Shown here: in pieces, positions 16,234 through 24,168 of the stretch
Layout of the letters: the number at the start of each line of letters is the position of its first letter
Position numbering within the stretch: the first letter of the stretch is position 1
The notes under the pieces: generated by a model
Database searches by the model: none
Seen by the model: only the letters and a program-made list of their open reading frames with translations
Told to the model about the DNA's origin: nothing
Position numbers and translations under genes: made by a program
Assembly: GCA_016303095.1 (NCBI GenBank)
Contig: JAEDMH010000007.1
Location: 1 to 31,614, forward strand
Direction of reading: 5' to 3'
From: Lentisphaeria bacterium
GTDB lineage: Bacteria; Verrucomicrobiota; Lentisphaeria; Oligosphaerales; Oligosphaeraceae
Length of the DNA stretch: 31,614 nt

Positions 16234-16290
16234 CGGCATCCCGCTCCGGAACCCTCTTCCCGGCGGGATGCCGTCTTCCTGTCTCCCTTC
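16234..16290 (+). terminator. Strong hairpin after the pseudopilin gene
   Basis: CGGCATCCCGC (16234-16244) pairs with GCGGGATGCCG (16263-16273) as a perfect 11-bp stem with an 18-base loop, followed by TCTTCCTGTCTCCC. It lies 24 bases after the stop codon. It may terminate or attenuate transcription into the downstream glycosidase genes, leaving the pilin transcript more abundant. Confidence 0.7.
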
Positions 16291-16307
16291 CTGCCCATTC
16301 CTTTCCC

Positions 16308-18230
16308 ATGTCCAAAGCCCTTCCTCTTCTCCTGGCGACCACCTTCCTCCTTTTCCCTTTGATGGCCAAGGATATTTTCAACAAGGAAATCCACTATCTG
16401 GAGCAGCGTCTCCAAAGAGTCCTTCCCCTCTTTGCGGACTCTCCGGCCAAGGACGCCTTTGTCCAGGAGACCCAGGAGTGCATCCAGAAGGCCCTTTCCC
16501 GGGAGTGGGACACGGAAAAGAACCCCTATCCTGTGGGCGATCTCCTGGAGACCACATCCCGGCTGGAGGCCCTGGCCTCCCATCCCGACCAAAGGGGACC
16601 CGGCAATCTCCGCTACTACGTGGAGGACGCCCTCGCCAAAGTCTTCTCCGACCTCCCTCTCCTGGGAGACCGGGACTTCGGCGGAACCCTCCGCCTCACC
16701 GCCGCCGGCGATGAATGGGTCAACGCCCAAATCGTCCTCCTCCCCCTCTTCCGCGACCTGGAGTCCCCCCTGCAGATCCAGGCCACCGACTTGGTGGACG
16801 CCCAGGGGAATGTGATTCTTCCTGCCGACGCCATCCACCTCTATCGTCAGAAGGTGGTGATGGCCCAAGGGGAACTCTGGCCCGACCCCCTCACCCCCGA
16901 CACTCTCCAGGAGCCCCTGCCCCGGGCCGAAAATCTCCGCCCCTACTGGGTCTCCCTCCATGTCCCCCAGGGAACCCCCGCCGGCCTCTGCCAGGGCGCC
17001 ATCCGCTTCACTGCCGGAGAAGAGAGCGTCCAAGTCCCCCTCGCCCTCACGGTCCTGGATTTCGATCTGCCCGTGCCTGAACGGGTCTTCGCCGTGGTCC
17101 AGCCGGATCGCACCGCCTTCCAGGTCTCCAAGAGGGTGAAAAACGAGATGCTGGAGAAGAAGGAGCTTCATGCCCCCGGCACGGTCTTCCCCTACAATCC
17201 CCACTTGGACGAACTGCTCCGGGACATCATGGATCGGGGACTCTATCTGGGGGCCCCCGGATGCCCCTGGCCCTCCTTCATGGACATTTCCACCTACCGC
17301 CTGGAAGCCGAAAATCTGGAGCAGGCCCAAAAATACAAGTTCTGCATGCTGGCCGCCCTCCCCTACACCAGCTGGTATGCCAACTACTACCGGAACGGAA
17401 CGCGGAACACCATCGAGGAATACTACGACGACATCGTGAAAGCCTGCGTGGAAAACAACGAGACCCTGAAATCCCTGGGGCTGGGAGAGGTGAAGAAATA
17501 CGTCTACTACGATGAAATCGACGCCAACAACACCATCGCCGTGGACACCCTCACCCGGATCAAGGAAAAGACCGGCGCCAAGATCATCACCTGCTTCTGC
17601 TTCCCCCACAAGGGAAAGGCCCTCATCGAACCCTATCTGGACACCGTGGATTTCATCTATTTCAGCAGCCGCTATTTCGACAATCCCGAATTGCTGGAAT
17701 ACATTCTCGGCCTTCAAAAATCCGGCAAGGAAATCGGGTGGTATCTGAATGTCCAGCCCAAATCCTTCGCCACCTGCAACATGCTGGACGTGGCCGGCGT
17801 CAACAACCGCATCCAGTTCTTCATGCAGTGGAAATACGGATTCTCCATCTCCCTCTTCTGGTGCATGAACTGGTGGGAAGACCACCTGGTGAACGCCAAT
17901 CCCCCGGAAACCGGCGCCGGACAGGGAGACGGATGGCTCCTCTTCCCCGACCCCGTCCACGGCTTCCTCCCCACGATCCGGAGCGAAATCCTCCGGGAAG
18001 GAATGCAGGACTATCGCTATCTGGACTATCTGAACGAGCTCTTCCGGGAAGGGGAGGCCAAAGGCCTGTCTCTCCCCGAAGCATTGCGCCAGGAAATCCA
18101 GGACATTTTGGCGGTGAACTGGATCCAGGCCGTGAATCGCTTCCCCCGCTCTCCCCAAGAGCTGCACCGTCAACGCACCCGGGTTCTGAAGGCCCTGCAA
18201 GCCCTGCGCGCCGCCTTGAACAAGGCATAA
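16308..18230 (+). CDS. Secreted DUF4091 / GH123-like glycoside hydrolase
   Basis: This 640-residue protein has a signal peptide (1-20, ending LMA before KD), so it is exported. A beta-sandwich-like N-terminal domain precedes a TIM-barrel-like region with the paired acids D402-E403 in YYDEID, in the place where GH123 enzymes carry their catalytic Asp-Glu pair. The C-terminal DUF4091 signature is visible as GDGWLLFP (540-547) and IRSEILREGMQDYRYLDYL (557-575). Characterised GH123 members are exo-beta-N-acetylgalactosaminidases that act by substrate-assisted catalysis; many DUF4091 proteins are uncharacterised. The ATG at 16308 is chosen because it begins the signal peptide; an upstream in-frame extension overlaps the pilin gene and would bury that peptide. 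Confidence 0.88.
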   Translation: MSKALPLLLATTFLLFPLMAKDIFNKEIHYLEQRLQRVLPLFADSPAKDAFVQETQECIQKALSREWDTEKNPYPVGDLLETTSRLEALASHPDQRGPGNLRYYVEDALAKVFSDLPLLGDRDFGGTLRLTAAGDEWVNAQIVLLPLFRDLESPLQIQATDLVDAQGNVILPADAIHLYRQKVVMAQGELWPDPLTPDTLQEPLPRAENLRPYWVSLHVPQGTPAGLCQGAIRFTAGEESVQVPLALTVLDFDLPVPERVFAVVQPDRTAFQVSKRVKNEMLEKKELHAPGTVFPYNPHLDELLRDIMDRGLYLGAPGCPWPSFMDISTYRLEAENLEQAQKYKFCMLAALPYTSWYANYYRNGTRNTIEEYYDDIVKACVENNETLKSLGLGEVKKYVYYDEIDANNTIAVDTLTRIKEKTGAKIITCFCFPHKGKALIEPYLDTVDFIYFSSRYFDNPELLEYILGLQKSGKEIGWYLNVQPKSFATCNMLDVAGVNNRIQFFMQWKYGFSISLFWCMNWWEDHLVNANPPETGAGQGDGWLLFPDPVHGFLPTIRSEILREGMQDYRYLDYLNELFREGEAKGLSLPEALRQEIQDILAVNWIQAVNRFPRSPQELHRQRTRVLKALQALRAALNKA

Positions 18231-18263
18231 CCCCCTCCCTCCACCCGGATTCCTGATTCCCTA

Positions 18264-18294
18264 GGGCTTTTCAGGCCATATCCCCGAAAAGCCC
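18264..18294 (+). other. Intercistronic hairpin between glycosidase genes
   Basis: GGGCTTTTC (18264-18272) pairs perfectly with GAAAAGCCC (18286-18294) around a 13-base loop. The following bases are C/T-rich with no immediate T-run, so it may be a partial terminator or an mRNA-stability element separating two glycosidase genes. Confidence 0.5.
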
Positions 18295-18331
18295 CTCCCT
18301 CCCTCCCCCGCTTTCCCTCTTTTCCGCTTCT

Positions 18332-20248
18332 ATGACTCTGTTTGATTCTGGTGATTTCTCCGTTGGTTGCAACTACTGGGCCAGCCATGCTGGCACCGCC
18401 ATGTGGAGGGACTGGCGACCCCAGGTGGTGGAACGGGACTTCACCCTGCTGGAATCCCTGAAACTGGACGTGGTGCGGGTCTTCCCTCTCTGGACGGAGT
18501 TCCAGCCCCTCCAGCTCTTCTCCATCGGCTGCAACACCCCCTTTCAGCTGCGGTGGAAGGACGGCGGCCCCATTCCCCATGAGGCGGACGGCTCCCAAAG
18601 CGGCGTGGATCCGGAAATGCTGGCGCGCTTCCGCTTCCTCTGCGACTGCGCCCAGCGCCACCACTTGAAGCTGGGCGTGGGACTGATCACCGGCTGGATG
18701 TCCGGCCGCCTCTTCACCCCCCCCGCCTTCGCCCAGAGCAAGCTCCTCACCGACCCCATGGTGATCCAATGGCAGCTGCGCTTCGTCCACCGCTTCGTCC
18801 GGGAATTCCGGGAGCATCCCGCCATCGCCTTCTGGGGCGTGGGCAACGAGTGCAACAATCTGGAGAAGACGGACCGGCACCAGGGCGCCCTGTGGTGCCG
18901 GCTCATCGCCGACGCCATCCGCGCCGAGGATCCCCGCCATCCCCTGGTGGCCGGCATGCACGGCCTCACCGCCCAGCCCGTCTCCTCCGCCCGGGAGGAC
19001 GGGAACTGGAGCATCCAGGACATGGGAGAGATCTTCGACGTCCTCACGGTCCATCCCTACCCCCTCTTCTCCCGCTTCACCGCCCTGGACTCCCTGACCT
19101 CCTTCAAAGGCCCCTTCCACGGCGCCGCCGAAGCCCACTTCTACGGGGATTTGGGATTGCGCCCCTGCGTGGCCGAGGAGATTGGCACCCTGGCTCCCAA
19201 TGTGGCCAACGAGAAGACCGCCGCCCTCTACATCCGGAACACCCTCTGGAATCTCTGGGCCCATGACAACCTGGGGCTGTGGTGGTGGTGCGCCTTCGAC
19301 CAGGACTCCCTCACGGAACCTCCCTATGAATGGTGCGCCGTGGAACGCCTCCTGGGACTCTTCCGCAACGATGGCTCCCCCAAGCCCGTGGCCCAGGAAA
19401 TCGCCGCCTTCCGCACCCTGCTGGACGCCCTCCCCTTCTCCCGCCTGCCCTCCTTCCAACGGGAGGCGGTCTGCCTGCTCAACCAGGATCATGACGCCTG
19501 GAAAATGGCCTACGGAGCCTGGCTGCTGGCCAAACAGGCCGGCTTCGACCTCCAATTCCAGTTCGTGGACGAACCCCTCCGCCCCGCCAAGTTCTATCTG
19601 CTCCCCGGCGTATCCGGACTGAACAACGTCCCTCGCCCCCGCCTCCAGGAACTCTGGACCCAAATCCAGGAGCAAGGCGCCCAGCTCCTCTACACCTACG
19701 ACGGCGCCGCCATCGCCCCCTTCGACACCATCTTCGGCCTCACCAGCCTGGGGCTGGAGGAGTTCGACGGGGAATGCCGGGTCTCCCTCCCCGGAGAGTC
19801 CTCTCCCCTCCCCTTCGCCGTCAGCGCCCGCATGCAGCTGGAACCTGCCGGCGCCCAAGTGCTGCTCCAGGACGGGGAAGGAAATCCCTTCTTCGCCTGC
19901 CATGCCTTGGGCAAGGGAAAGGTGTGGTTCCTGGGCGCCTCCCCGGAACGCCAGATGGCCCAGACCCATGGCGCCTGGAAGCTCCCCTACTACAAGCTCT
20001 ACGCCCAGGCCGCCCAGGAACTCCTGGAGGCACGCCCCCTCCGCAGCCTGGATCCCGAGATCACCACCACCATCCATCCTCTTCCCCAAGAAAAAGACCA
20101 TGCCTACGCCATCCTGGTGAACAACGGCAACACGCCAAAGCACGCCTCTCTCTCCCTGGGCAAAGGGTGGAAAATCCAAAAACGCCTCCACGGCGACGAA
20201 CAGAACATCCCCTCCCACGGCGGCGTCCTGCTGGAGCTGACCCGCTAA
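18332..20248 (+). CDS. Clan GH-A glycoside hydrolase (GH5/GH42-like), no signal peptide
   Basis: This 638-residue protein has the clan GH-A TIM-barrel pattern: GCNYWAS near the N-terminus (12-18), VVRVFPLW (47-54), acid/base Glu173 in WGVGNECNN, HPYP (241-244), probable nucleophile Glu283 in VAEEIGTL, and the barrel-closing LWWWCAFD (316-323). The remaining roughly 300 residues contain a GATase-like, Rossmann-type region (FYLLPGVSGLNN, GAQLLYTYDGA) as in the trimerisation domain of GH42 beta-galactosidases, then a small C-terminal beta domain. No signal peptide is visible, so it would cut imported oligosaccharides in the cytoplasm. The substrate is unknown. Its position between a secreted GH123-like protein and a symporter supports a catabolic role. 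Confidence 0.87.
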   Translation: MTLFDSGDFSVGCNYWASHAGTAMWRDWRPQVVERDFTLLESLKLDVVRVFPLWTEFQPLQLFSIGCNTPFQLRWKDGGPIPHEADGSQSGVDPEMLARFRFLCDCAQRHHLKLGVGLITGWMSGRLFTPPAFAQSKLLTDPMVIQWQLRFVHRFVREFREHPAIAFWGVGNECNNLEKTDRHQGALWCRLIADAIRAEDPRHPLVAGMHGLTAQPVSSAREDGNWSIQDMGEIFDVLTVHPYPLFSRFTALDSLTSFKGPFHGAAEAHFYGDLGLRPCVAEEIGTLAPNVANEKTAALYIRNTLWNLWAHDNLGLWWWCAFDQDSLTEPPYEWCAVERLLGLFRNDGSPKPVAQEIAAFRTLLDALPFSRLPSFQREAVCLLNQDHDAWKMAYGAWLLAKQAGFDLQFQFVDEPLRPAKFYLLPGVSGLNNVPRPRLQELWTQIQEQGAQLLYTYDGAAIAPFDTIFGLTSLGLEEFDGECRVSLPGESSPLPFAVSARMQLEPAGAQVLLQDGEGNPFFACHALGKGKVWFLGASPERQMAQTHGAWKLPYYKLYAQAAQELLEARPLRSLDPEITTTIHPLPQEKDHAYAILVNNGNTPKHASLSLGKGWKIQKRLHGDEQNIPSHGGVLLELTR

Positions 20249-20308
20249 CCCCCCGCCTATCCTGGAAACTCCCCCTCCGCCCCACTCTCACCCCGAATCC
20301 CCCGCCCT

Positions 20309-22324
20309 ATGACCATCCTTGACTGGGGAATGCTGGTCATCCCCCTCCTTTTCCTGGCCACCTCCGTCTTCTACACCAAACGGCACATGCGCTCCGTCAC
20401 CGATTTCCTGGCGGCGGGACGCACCGCCCGGCGCTATCTGCTCACCTCCGCCAATGGCCTGGCGGGCTACGGGCTCATCACCCTGGTGGCCGGAACCCAG
20501 GTCTTCTATCATGCGGGCTGGGCGGTCTCCTGGTGGAACAACGCCGCCACCTTCGTTCTGGCGGTGCTGTGCATCTCCGGCTATGTCACCTACCGCTTCC
20601 GGGAGACCCGGGCCCTGACCATGGGACAGTATTTCGAGATGCGCTTCAGCCGGAAGTACCGGATCTTCATGGGCGTCATCTGCTGGCTCTCCGGCATCAT
20701 CAACTACGGCATCTTCCCCGCCGTGGCCGCCAATTTCTTCATCACCTTCCTCCGGCTGCCCCCCACCCTCTGCGGCATCTCCACCTTCCCCCTCCTCATG
20801 TTCCTCTTCCTGGGAGGCGCACTCCTCATCGCCGCCACAGGAGGACAAATCCAAAATATCGTCTCCGACACCATCCAGTCCATCTTCTGCTACGGCATGA
20901 GCATCGCCGTGGCCATCACCATCCTCCTGCTCCTGGACAAGGCCGCCTTCCATGAAGTGCTCACCAGCCAGCCGGCAGGGGAAAGCTACATCAATCCCTT
21001 TGACACCGCCGGGGTGAAGGATCTGAACTTCTGGTGGATCATGATCAATATCTATGGATGCATCAGCGGATACGGCGCATGGCAGGGAAACCAGGGCTAC
21101 GCCGTCTCCGCCCTCACCCCCCACGAGGCCAAGATGGGAGGCATCCTCTCCACTTGGCGCATGATCTCCGTGGCCTTCTTCGCCATGATGCTCTCCCTGG
21201 GAGGACTCACCGTGGCCAAGGCCGCCGCCTTCACGGAAATCTCCCAGGAGGCCACCGCCTACCTCTCCCAAAACTTCATCCCCGCCACCGCCGACCAGAT
21301 GACCCTCACCACCTGCCTGGCCGCCATCCTCCCCGTGGGCATCAAAGGCATGCTGGTGGCCGTGATGTTCTTCCTCATGCTCTCCACCGACACCTCCTAC
21401 CTCCATAGCTGGGGCTCCATCCTGGTCCAGGATGTGATCATCCCCACCTACGGCAAACGAATCCCCCAGAAAACCCACCTCTGGCTCATCCGCCTCTCCA
21501 TGGTCCTGGTGGCCCTCTTCGCCTTCTGCTTCAGCACCTTCTACCGCCAAAGCGAATACATCCAGCTCTTCCAAATGCTCACCGGCTGCATCTTCGCCGC
21601 CGGCGCCGGATGCGCCATCCTGGGCGGTCTCTACTGGAAGAAGGGAACCACCCAGGGAGTCTGGGCCGCTTCCCTCCTGGGCGTCTGCATCTCCCTGGGC
21701 AACGTGGTCCTCCTGGACGCCCGGGGATGGCACGCCGTCCGGGAATTCCTCCTCTCCTTCTTCCCTCAAAACCAAACCCTCCTGGAAGCCGTGGATCGCT
21801 GCCCCGTCAACGCCGCCATCCTCAGCTTCTCCACCACCGTCCTGGCCCAAATCACCTTCGTCCTCGTCTCTCTGTGCACCTGCAAAAAAGACTACAATCT
21901 GGATAAACTCCTCCATCGGGGACAATACGCCGACCAAGACACCCTGGCACGCCAGGAAGAGGAGAAGAAGGACAAGGCCATCCCCTGGCATGTCCGATTC
22001 TTCCTGGGATTCGACCAGGAATTCACCCTCTCCGACAAGGTGGTGGCCCTCTCCGTCTCCCTCTGGACCTACGGATGGGCCGCCGCCTTCTTCCTCATCA
22101 CCCTCTGGAATGTCCTGGCCTATTTCCTCCCCGGCATCTCCCAGTGGTCCCCGGAATGGTGGTTCAACTACTTCTGGTTCTTCCTCCTCGCCAACCTGGT
22201 CCTGGCCCCCGTCACCGCTCTCTGGATGGCTTGGGGAAGCATTCGAGACATCTTCTTCATGTTCAAACTCCTGAAGACCCGGAAAACCGACGAGACCGAC
22301 GACGGCATGGTGGACCCCTCCTGA
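20309..22324 (+). CDS. Sodium:solute symporter (SSS family)
   Basis: This 671-residue inner-membrane transporter of the SSS family (TC 2.A.21) probably imports a sugar or sugar acid with sodium. Around 13-14 membrane segments are visible from residue 6 to about 650. Family features include SVTDFLAAGRTARRYLLTSANGLAGYG (29-55), a TGGQIQNIVSDTIQ loop, and the NQGYAVSALTPHEAKMG region. The C-terminal third has a charged cytoplasmic loop (RQEEEKKDKAIPW) followed by two more membrane helices. The ATG at 20309 begins directly with a hydrophobic helix and lies 60 bases after the glycosidase stop codon with no terminator between, so the two are probably co-transcribed. The substrate cannot be read from sequence; context suggests a glycan product. 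Confidence 0.92.
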   Translation: MTILDWGMLVIPLLFLATSVFYTKRHMRSVTDFLAAGRTARRYLLTSANGLAGYGLITLVAGTQVFYHAGWAVSWWNNAATFVLAVLCISGYVTYRFRETRALTMGQYFEMRFSRKYRIFMGVICWLSGIINYGIFPAVAANFFITFLRLPPTLCGISTFPLLMFLFLGGALLIAATGGQIQNIVSDTIQSIFCYGMSIAVAITILLLLDKAAFHEVLTSQPAGESYINPFDTAGVKDLNFWWIMINIYGCISGYGAWQGNQGYAVSALTPHEAKMGGILSTWRMISVAFFAMMLSLGGLTVAKAAAFTEISQEATAYLSQNFIPATADQMTLTTCLAAILPVGIKGMLVAVMFFLMLSTDTSYLHSWGSILVQDVIIPTYGKRIPQKTHLWLIRLSMVLVALFAFCFSTFYRQSEYIQLFQMLTGCIFAAGAGCAILGGLYWKKGTTQGVWAASLLGVCISLGNVVLLDARGWHAVREFLLSFFPQNQTLLEAVDRCPVNAAILSFSTTVLAQITFVLVSLCTCKKDYNLDKLLHRGQYADQDTLARQEEEKKDKAIPWHVRFFLGFDQEFTLSDKVVALSVSLWTYGWAAAFFLITLWNVLAYFLPGISQWSPEWWFNYFWFFLLANLVLAPVTALWMAWGSIRDIFFMFKLLKTRKTDETDDGMVDPS

Positions 22325-22332
22325 CCATGGCC

Positions 22333-22373
22333 CCTCCCCCCCCGGGGGCAGAACCCCCGCACCCCCGGGGAGG
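22333..22373 (+). terminator. GC-only nested hairpin after the symporter gene
   Basis: CCTCCCC (22333-22339) pairs with GGGGAGG (22367-22373), enclosing GGGGG-cagaa-CCCCC (22344-22358). There is no T-run afterwards; the sequence turns AT-rich (AGAAAATATTCTG), so it may also mark the boundary to the next promoter. Confidence 0.45.
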
Positions 22374-22397
22374 AGAAAATATTCTGCAAAATATTTG

Positions 22398-22418
22398 CCT
22401 GTTTTAGGAAAAATCAGG
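22398..22418. promoter_or_regulatory. 21-bp dyad upstream of the Y-family polymerase gene
   Basis: The site reads CCTG-N-TTT-N5-AAA-N-CAGG, symmetrical over 14 of 21 positions, ending 23 bases before the start codon. Such a site before a translesion polymerase is a candidate SOS (LexA-type) operator. It resembles but does not equal the E. coli CTGT-N8-ACAG box. Two AAAATATT direct repeats lie just upstream. Confidence 0.45.
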
Positions 22419-22441
22419 AAAAGAGAGGTATCTTTCTTCCC

Positions 22442-23920
22442 ATGTCGGGAAGAGTGTACATCGCCATTGACCTGAAGTCCTTTTACGCCTCCGTGGAGTG
22501 CGTGGACCGGGGGCTGGATCCCTTGGACACCAATCTGGTGGTGGCGGATTCCAGCCGCACGGAGAAGACCATTTGCCTGGCGGTCTCTCCCTCGCTGAAA
22601 AGCTGGGGGATCCCCGGGCGTCCCCGCCTCTTCCAGGTGCAGGAGCAGGTGGCCCGGGTGAATGGAGAGCGGCGACTCGCCGCCCCAGGAGGCCGCTTCC
22701 GGGGCCGGGAAGTCCGGGGAAGCCTGCTGCGCCAGGATCCCTCCCTGGAGCTGGAGTATTTGGTGGCCCCGCCCCGGATGGGACGATACATGGAGGTCAG
22801 TTCCCGGGTCTACGAATGTTATCTTCGCTTCGTCTCCCAGGAGCACATCCACGTCTATTCCATCGACGAAGTCTTCATCGACGCCACCCCTTACCTCCCC
22901 CTCTACGGTCTTACGCCCCGGGAGCTGACCCGAAAGATGATCCACCAGGTGTTGCAGGAGACGGGGGTGACCGCCACGGCCGGCATTGGGGAAAATCTCT
23001 TCCTGGCCAAGGTGGCCATGGATGTGGTGGCCAAGCATATCTCCCCAGACGCCCAAGGGGTGCGCATTGCCGAGATGGGAAAGCAGGAGTTCCGGCGGAA
23101 CCTCTGGACCCACCGCCCCCTGACGGATTTCTGGCGGATCGGCCCCGGATATGCCGAGAAACTCCAGCGCCACGGAATGTTCACCCTGGGAGACGTGGCC
23201 CGCATGTCCCTGAAGAACGAGGAGCTGCTCTTCCGCCTCTTCGGGGTGAATGCGGAGCTGCTCATTGACCACGCCTGGGGAGAGGAATCCTGCACCCTGG
23301 AGGCCATCCAAGCCTACCAGCCCTCCGGACATAGCCTGGGAAGCGGCCAGGTCCTCCAGGAACCCTACGATTTCCCTCACGCCCAGCTGGTGGTGCGGGA
23401 AATGGGAGACCAACTGGCCCTGAATCTGGTGGAAAAACATCTGGTCACCGACCGCCTGGAATTGTACGTGGGCTACGATGGCGCCTCCCTTCGCCAAAAG
23501 GACCACCCCTATACGGGAAAACTCCACCAGGACCACAACGGAAAAATGGTCCCCGAAGGCGCCCACGGCTCCGCCAAACTCCCCCGGCTCCTCTCCTCCT
23601 CCCGCATCCTCGCCCAGGCGGCAGGACGACTCTTCGCCCATATCGCCAACCCCCATCTCCTGGTACGCCGATTGCAATTGTCCGCCGGACGGGTCATCCG
23701 GGAAGACGCCCCGGAAACCCGACCCCGGCAGCTGGAACTCTTTCCCGACCCCCAGGAAAAGGCCGTCGACCAGGAACTCCAACGGGAACGGCGACGCCAG
23801 GAGGCCGTCCTGCAAATCCGCCAGAAGCTGGGCAAGAACGCCATCCTCAAAGGCATGAATCTGGAGGAGGGAGCCACCGCCCGGGAACGAAACCAGCAAG
23901 TGGGAGGACATCGGATATGA
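22442..23920 (+). CDS. Y-family translesion DNA polymerase (UmuC/DinB-like, Clostridia type)
   Basis: This 492-residue error-prone polymerase copies past damaged DNA. Catalytic residues are present: Asp10 in AIDLKSFYASVEC (8-20) and Asp142-Glu143 in SIDEVFID (140-147). The SRTEKTICLAVSPSLKSWGIPGRPRLF block, little-finger region and a beta-clamp motif QLELF (430-434) follow. The tail, LGKNAILKGMNLEEGATARERNQQVGGH, is nearly the ending I know from many Clostridia polymerases of this type, often on mobile elements. This suggests horizontal transfer, although codon use looks like the neighbours. A purine-rich AAAGAGAGG lies upstream of the ATG. It overlaps the next gene by four bases (ATGA), forming a two-gene operon. 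Confidence 0.92.
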   Translation: MSGRVYIAIDLKSFYASVECVDRGLDPLDTNLVVADSSRTEKTICLAVSPSLKSWGIPGRPRLFQVQEQVARVNGERRLAAPGGRFRGREVRGSLLRQDPSLELEYLVAPPRMGRYMEVSSRVYECYLRFVSQEHIHVYSIDEVFIDATPYLPLYGLTPRELTRKMIHQVLQETGVTATAGIGENLFLAKVAMDVVAKHISPDAQGVRIAEMGKQEFRRNLWTHRPLTDFWRIGPGYAEKLQRHGMFTLGDVARMSLKNEELLFRLFGVNAELLIDHAWGEESCTLEAIQAYQPSGHSLGSGQVLQEPYDFPHAQLVVREMGDQLALNLVEKHLVTDRLELYVGYDGASLRQKDHPYTGKLHQDHNGKMVPEGAHGSAKLPRLLSSSRILAQAAGRLFAHIANPHLLVRRLQLSAGRVIREDAPETRPRQLELFPDPQEKAVDQELQRERRRQEAVLQIRQKLGKNAILKGMNLEEGATARERNQQVGGHRI

Positions 23921-24168
23921 CCTGGGAACCGAAAAGCACTCCCCAGGAGGACACCCCCCTCCCCGCCGATTTCCCCTACAAGGACATCTGGGGGCAGGAA
24001 CGCCCTTCCTCTCCCCGCCATCCCCCCATGTCCCTGGAGGCCCGGGCCGCCCAGTTCGCCTCCTTCGATGCCCTGGACGGCTTCAAGCAGACCATCCGGA
24101 CCACGGGAGACGCCCACTGCGCCCAGGACGATCTCCACTGGGAGGCCGAGGAGGACCTGTTTCTGTAA
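23917..24168 (+). CDS. Small conserved partner protein of the Y-family polymerase
   Basis: This 83-residue protein starts inside the polymerase stop codon (ATGA overlap), so it is translationally coupled. Residues 34-62 (RHPPMSLEARAAQFASFDAL, then DGFKQTIRTT) match the pattern I remember from small proteins next to Firmicutes UmuC-like polymerases: HPxMSxxDRAAQFxPFAALxGYxxxIxET. The N-terminus is Pro-rich with YKDIWG, and the C-terminus is acidic. Some relatives are called YolD-like; their biochemical role is not established, though pairing with the polymerase suggests a regulatory or accessory function in translesion synthesis. No catalytic motif is visible. It supports transfer of the pair as a unit. 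Confidence 0.85.
   Translation: MTWEPKSTPQEDTPLPADFPYKDIWGQERPSSPRHPPMSLEARAAQFASFDALDGFKQTIRTTGDAHCAQDDLHWEAEEDLFL

Noticed and set aside
16182..16307. Upstream extension of the GH123-like protein
   Set aside because: It would overlap the pilin gene and its terminator and would place the signal peptide internally.
16206..18200. Long - strand frame opposite the GH123-like gene
   Set aside because: Same reason: it mirrors a gene with a signal peptide and DUF4091 motifs on the + strand.
20288..23911. A 1207-codon open frame on the - strand
   Set aside because: It lies opposite two well-supported genes (symporter and polymerase), crosses their boundary, and its protein is a Gly/Glu/His-rich low-complexity product typical of GC-rich antisense frames.
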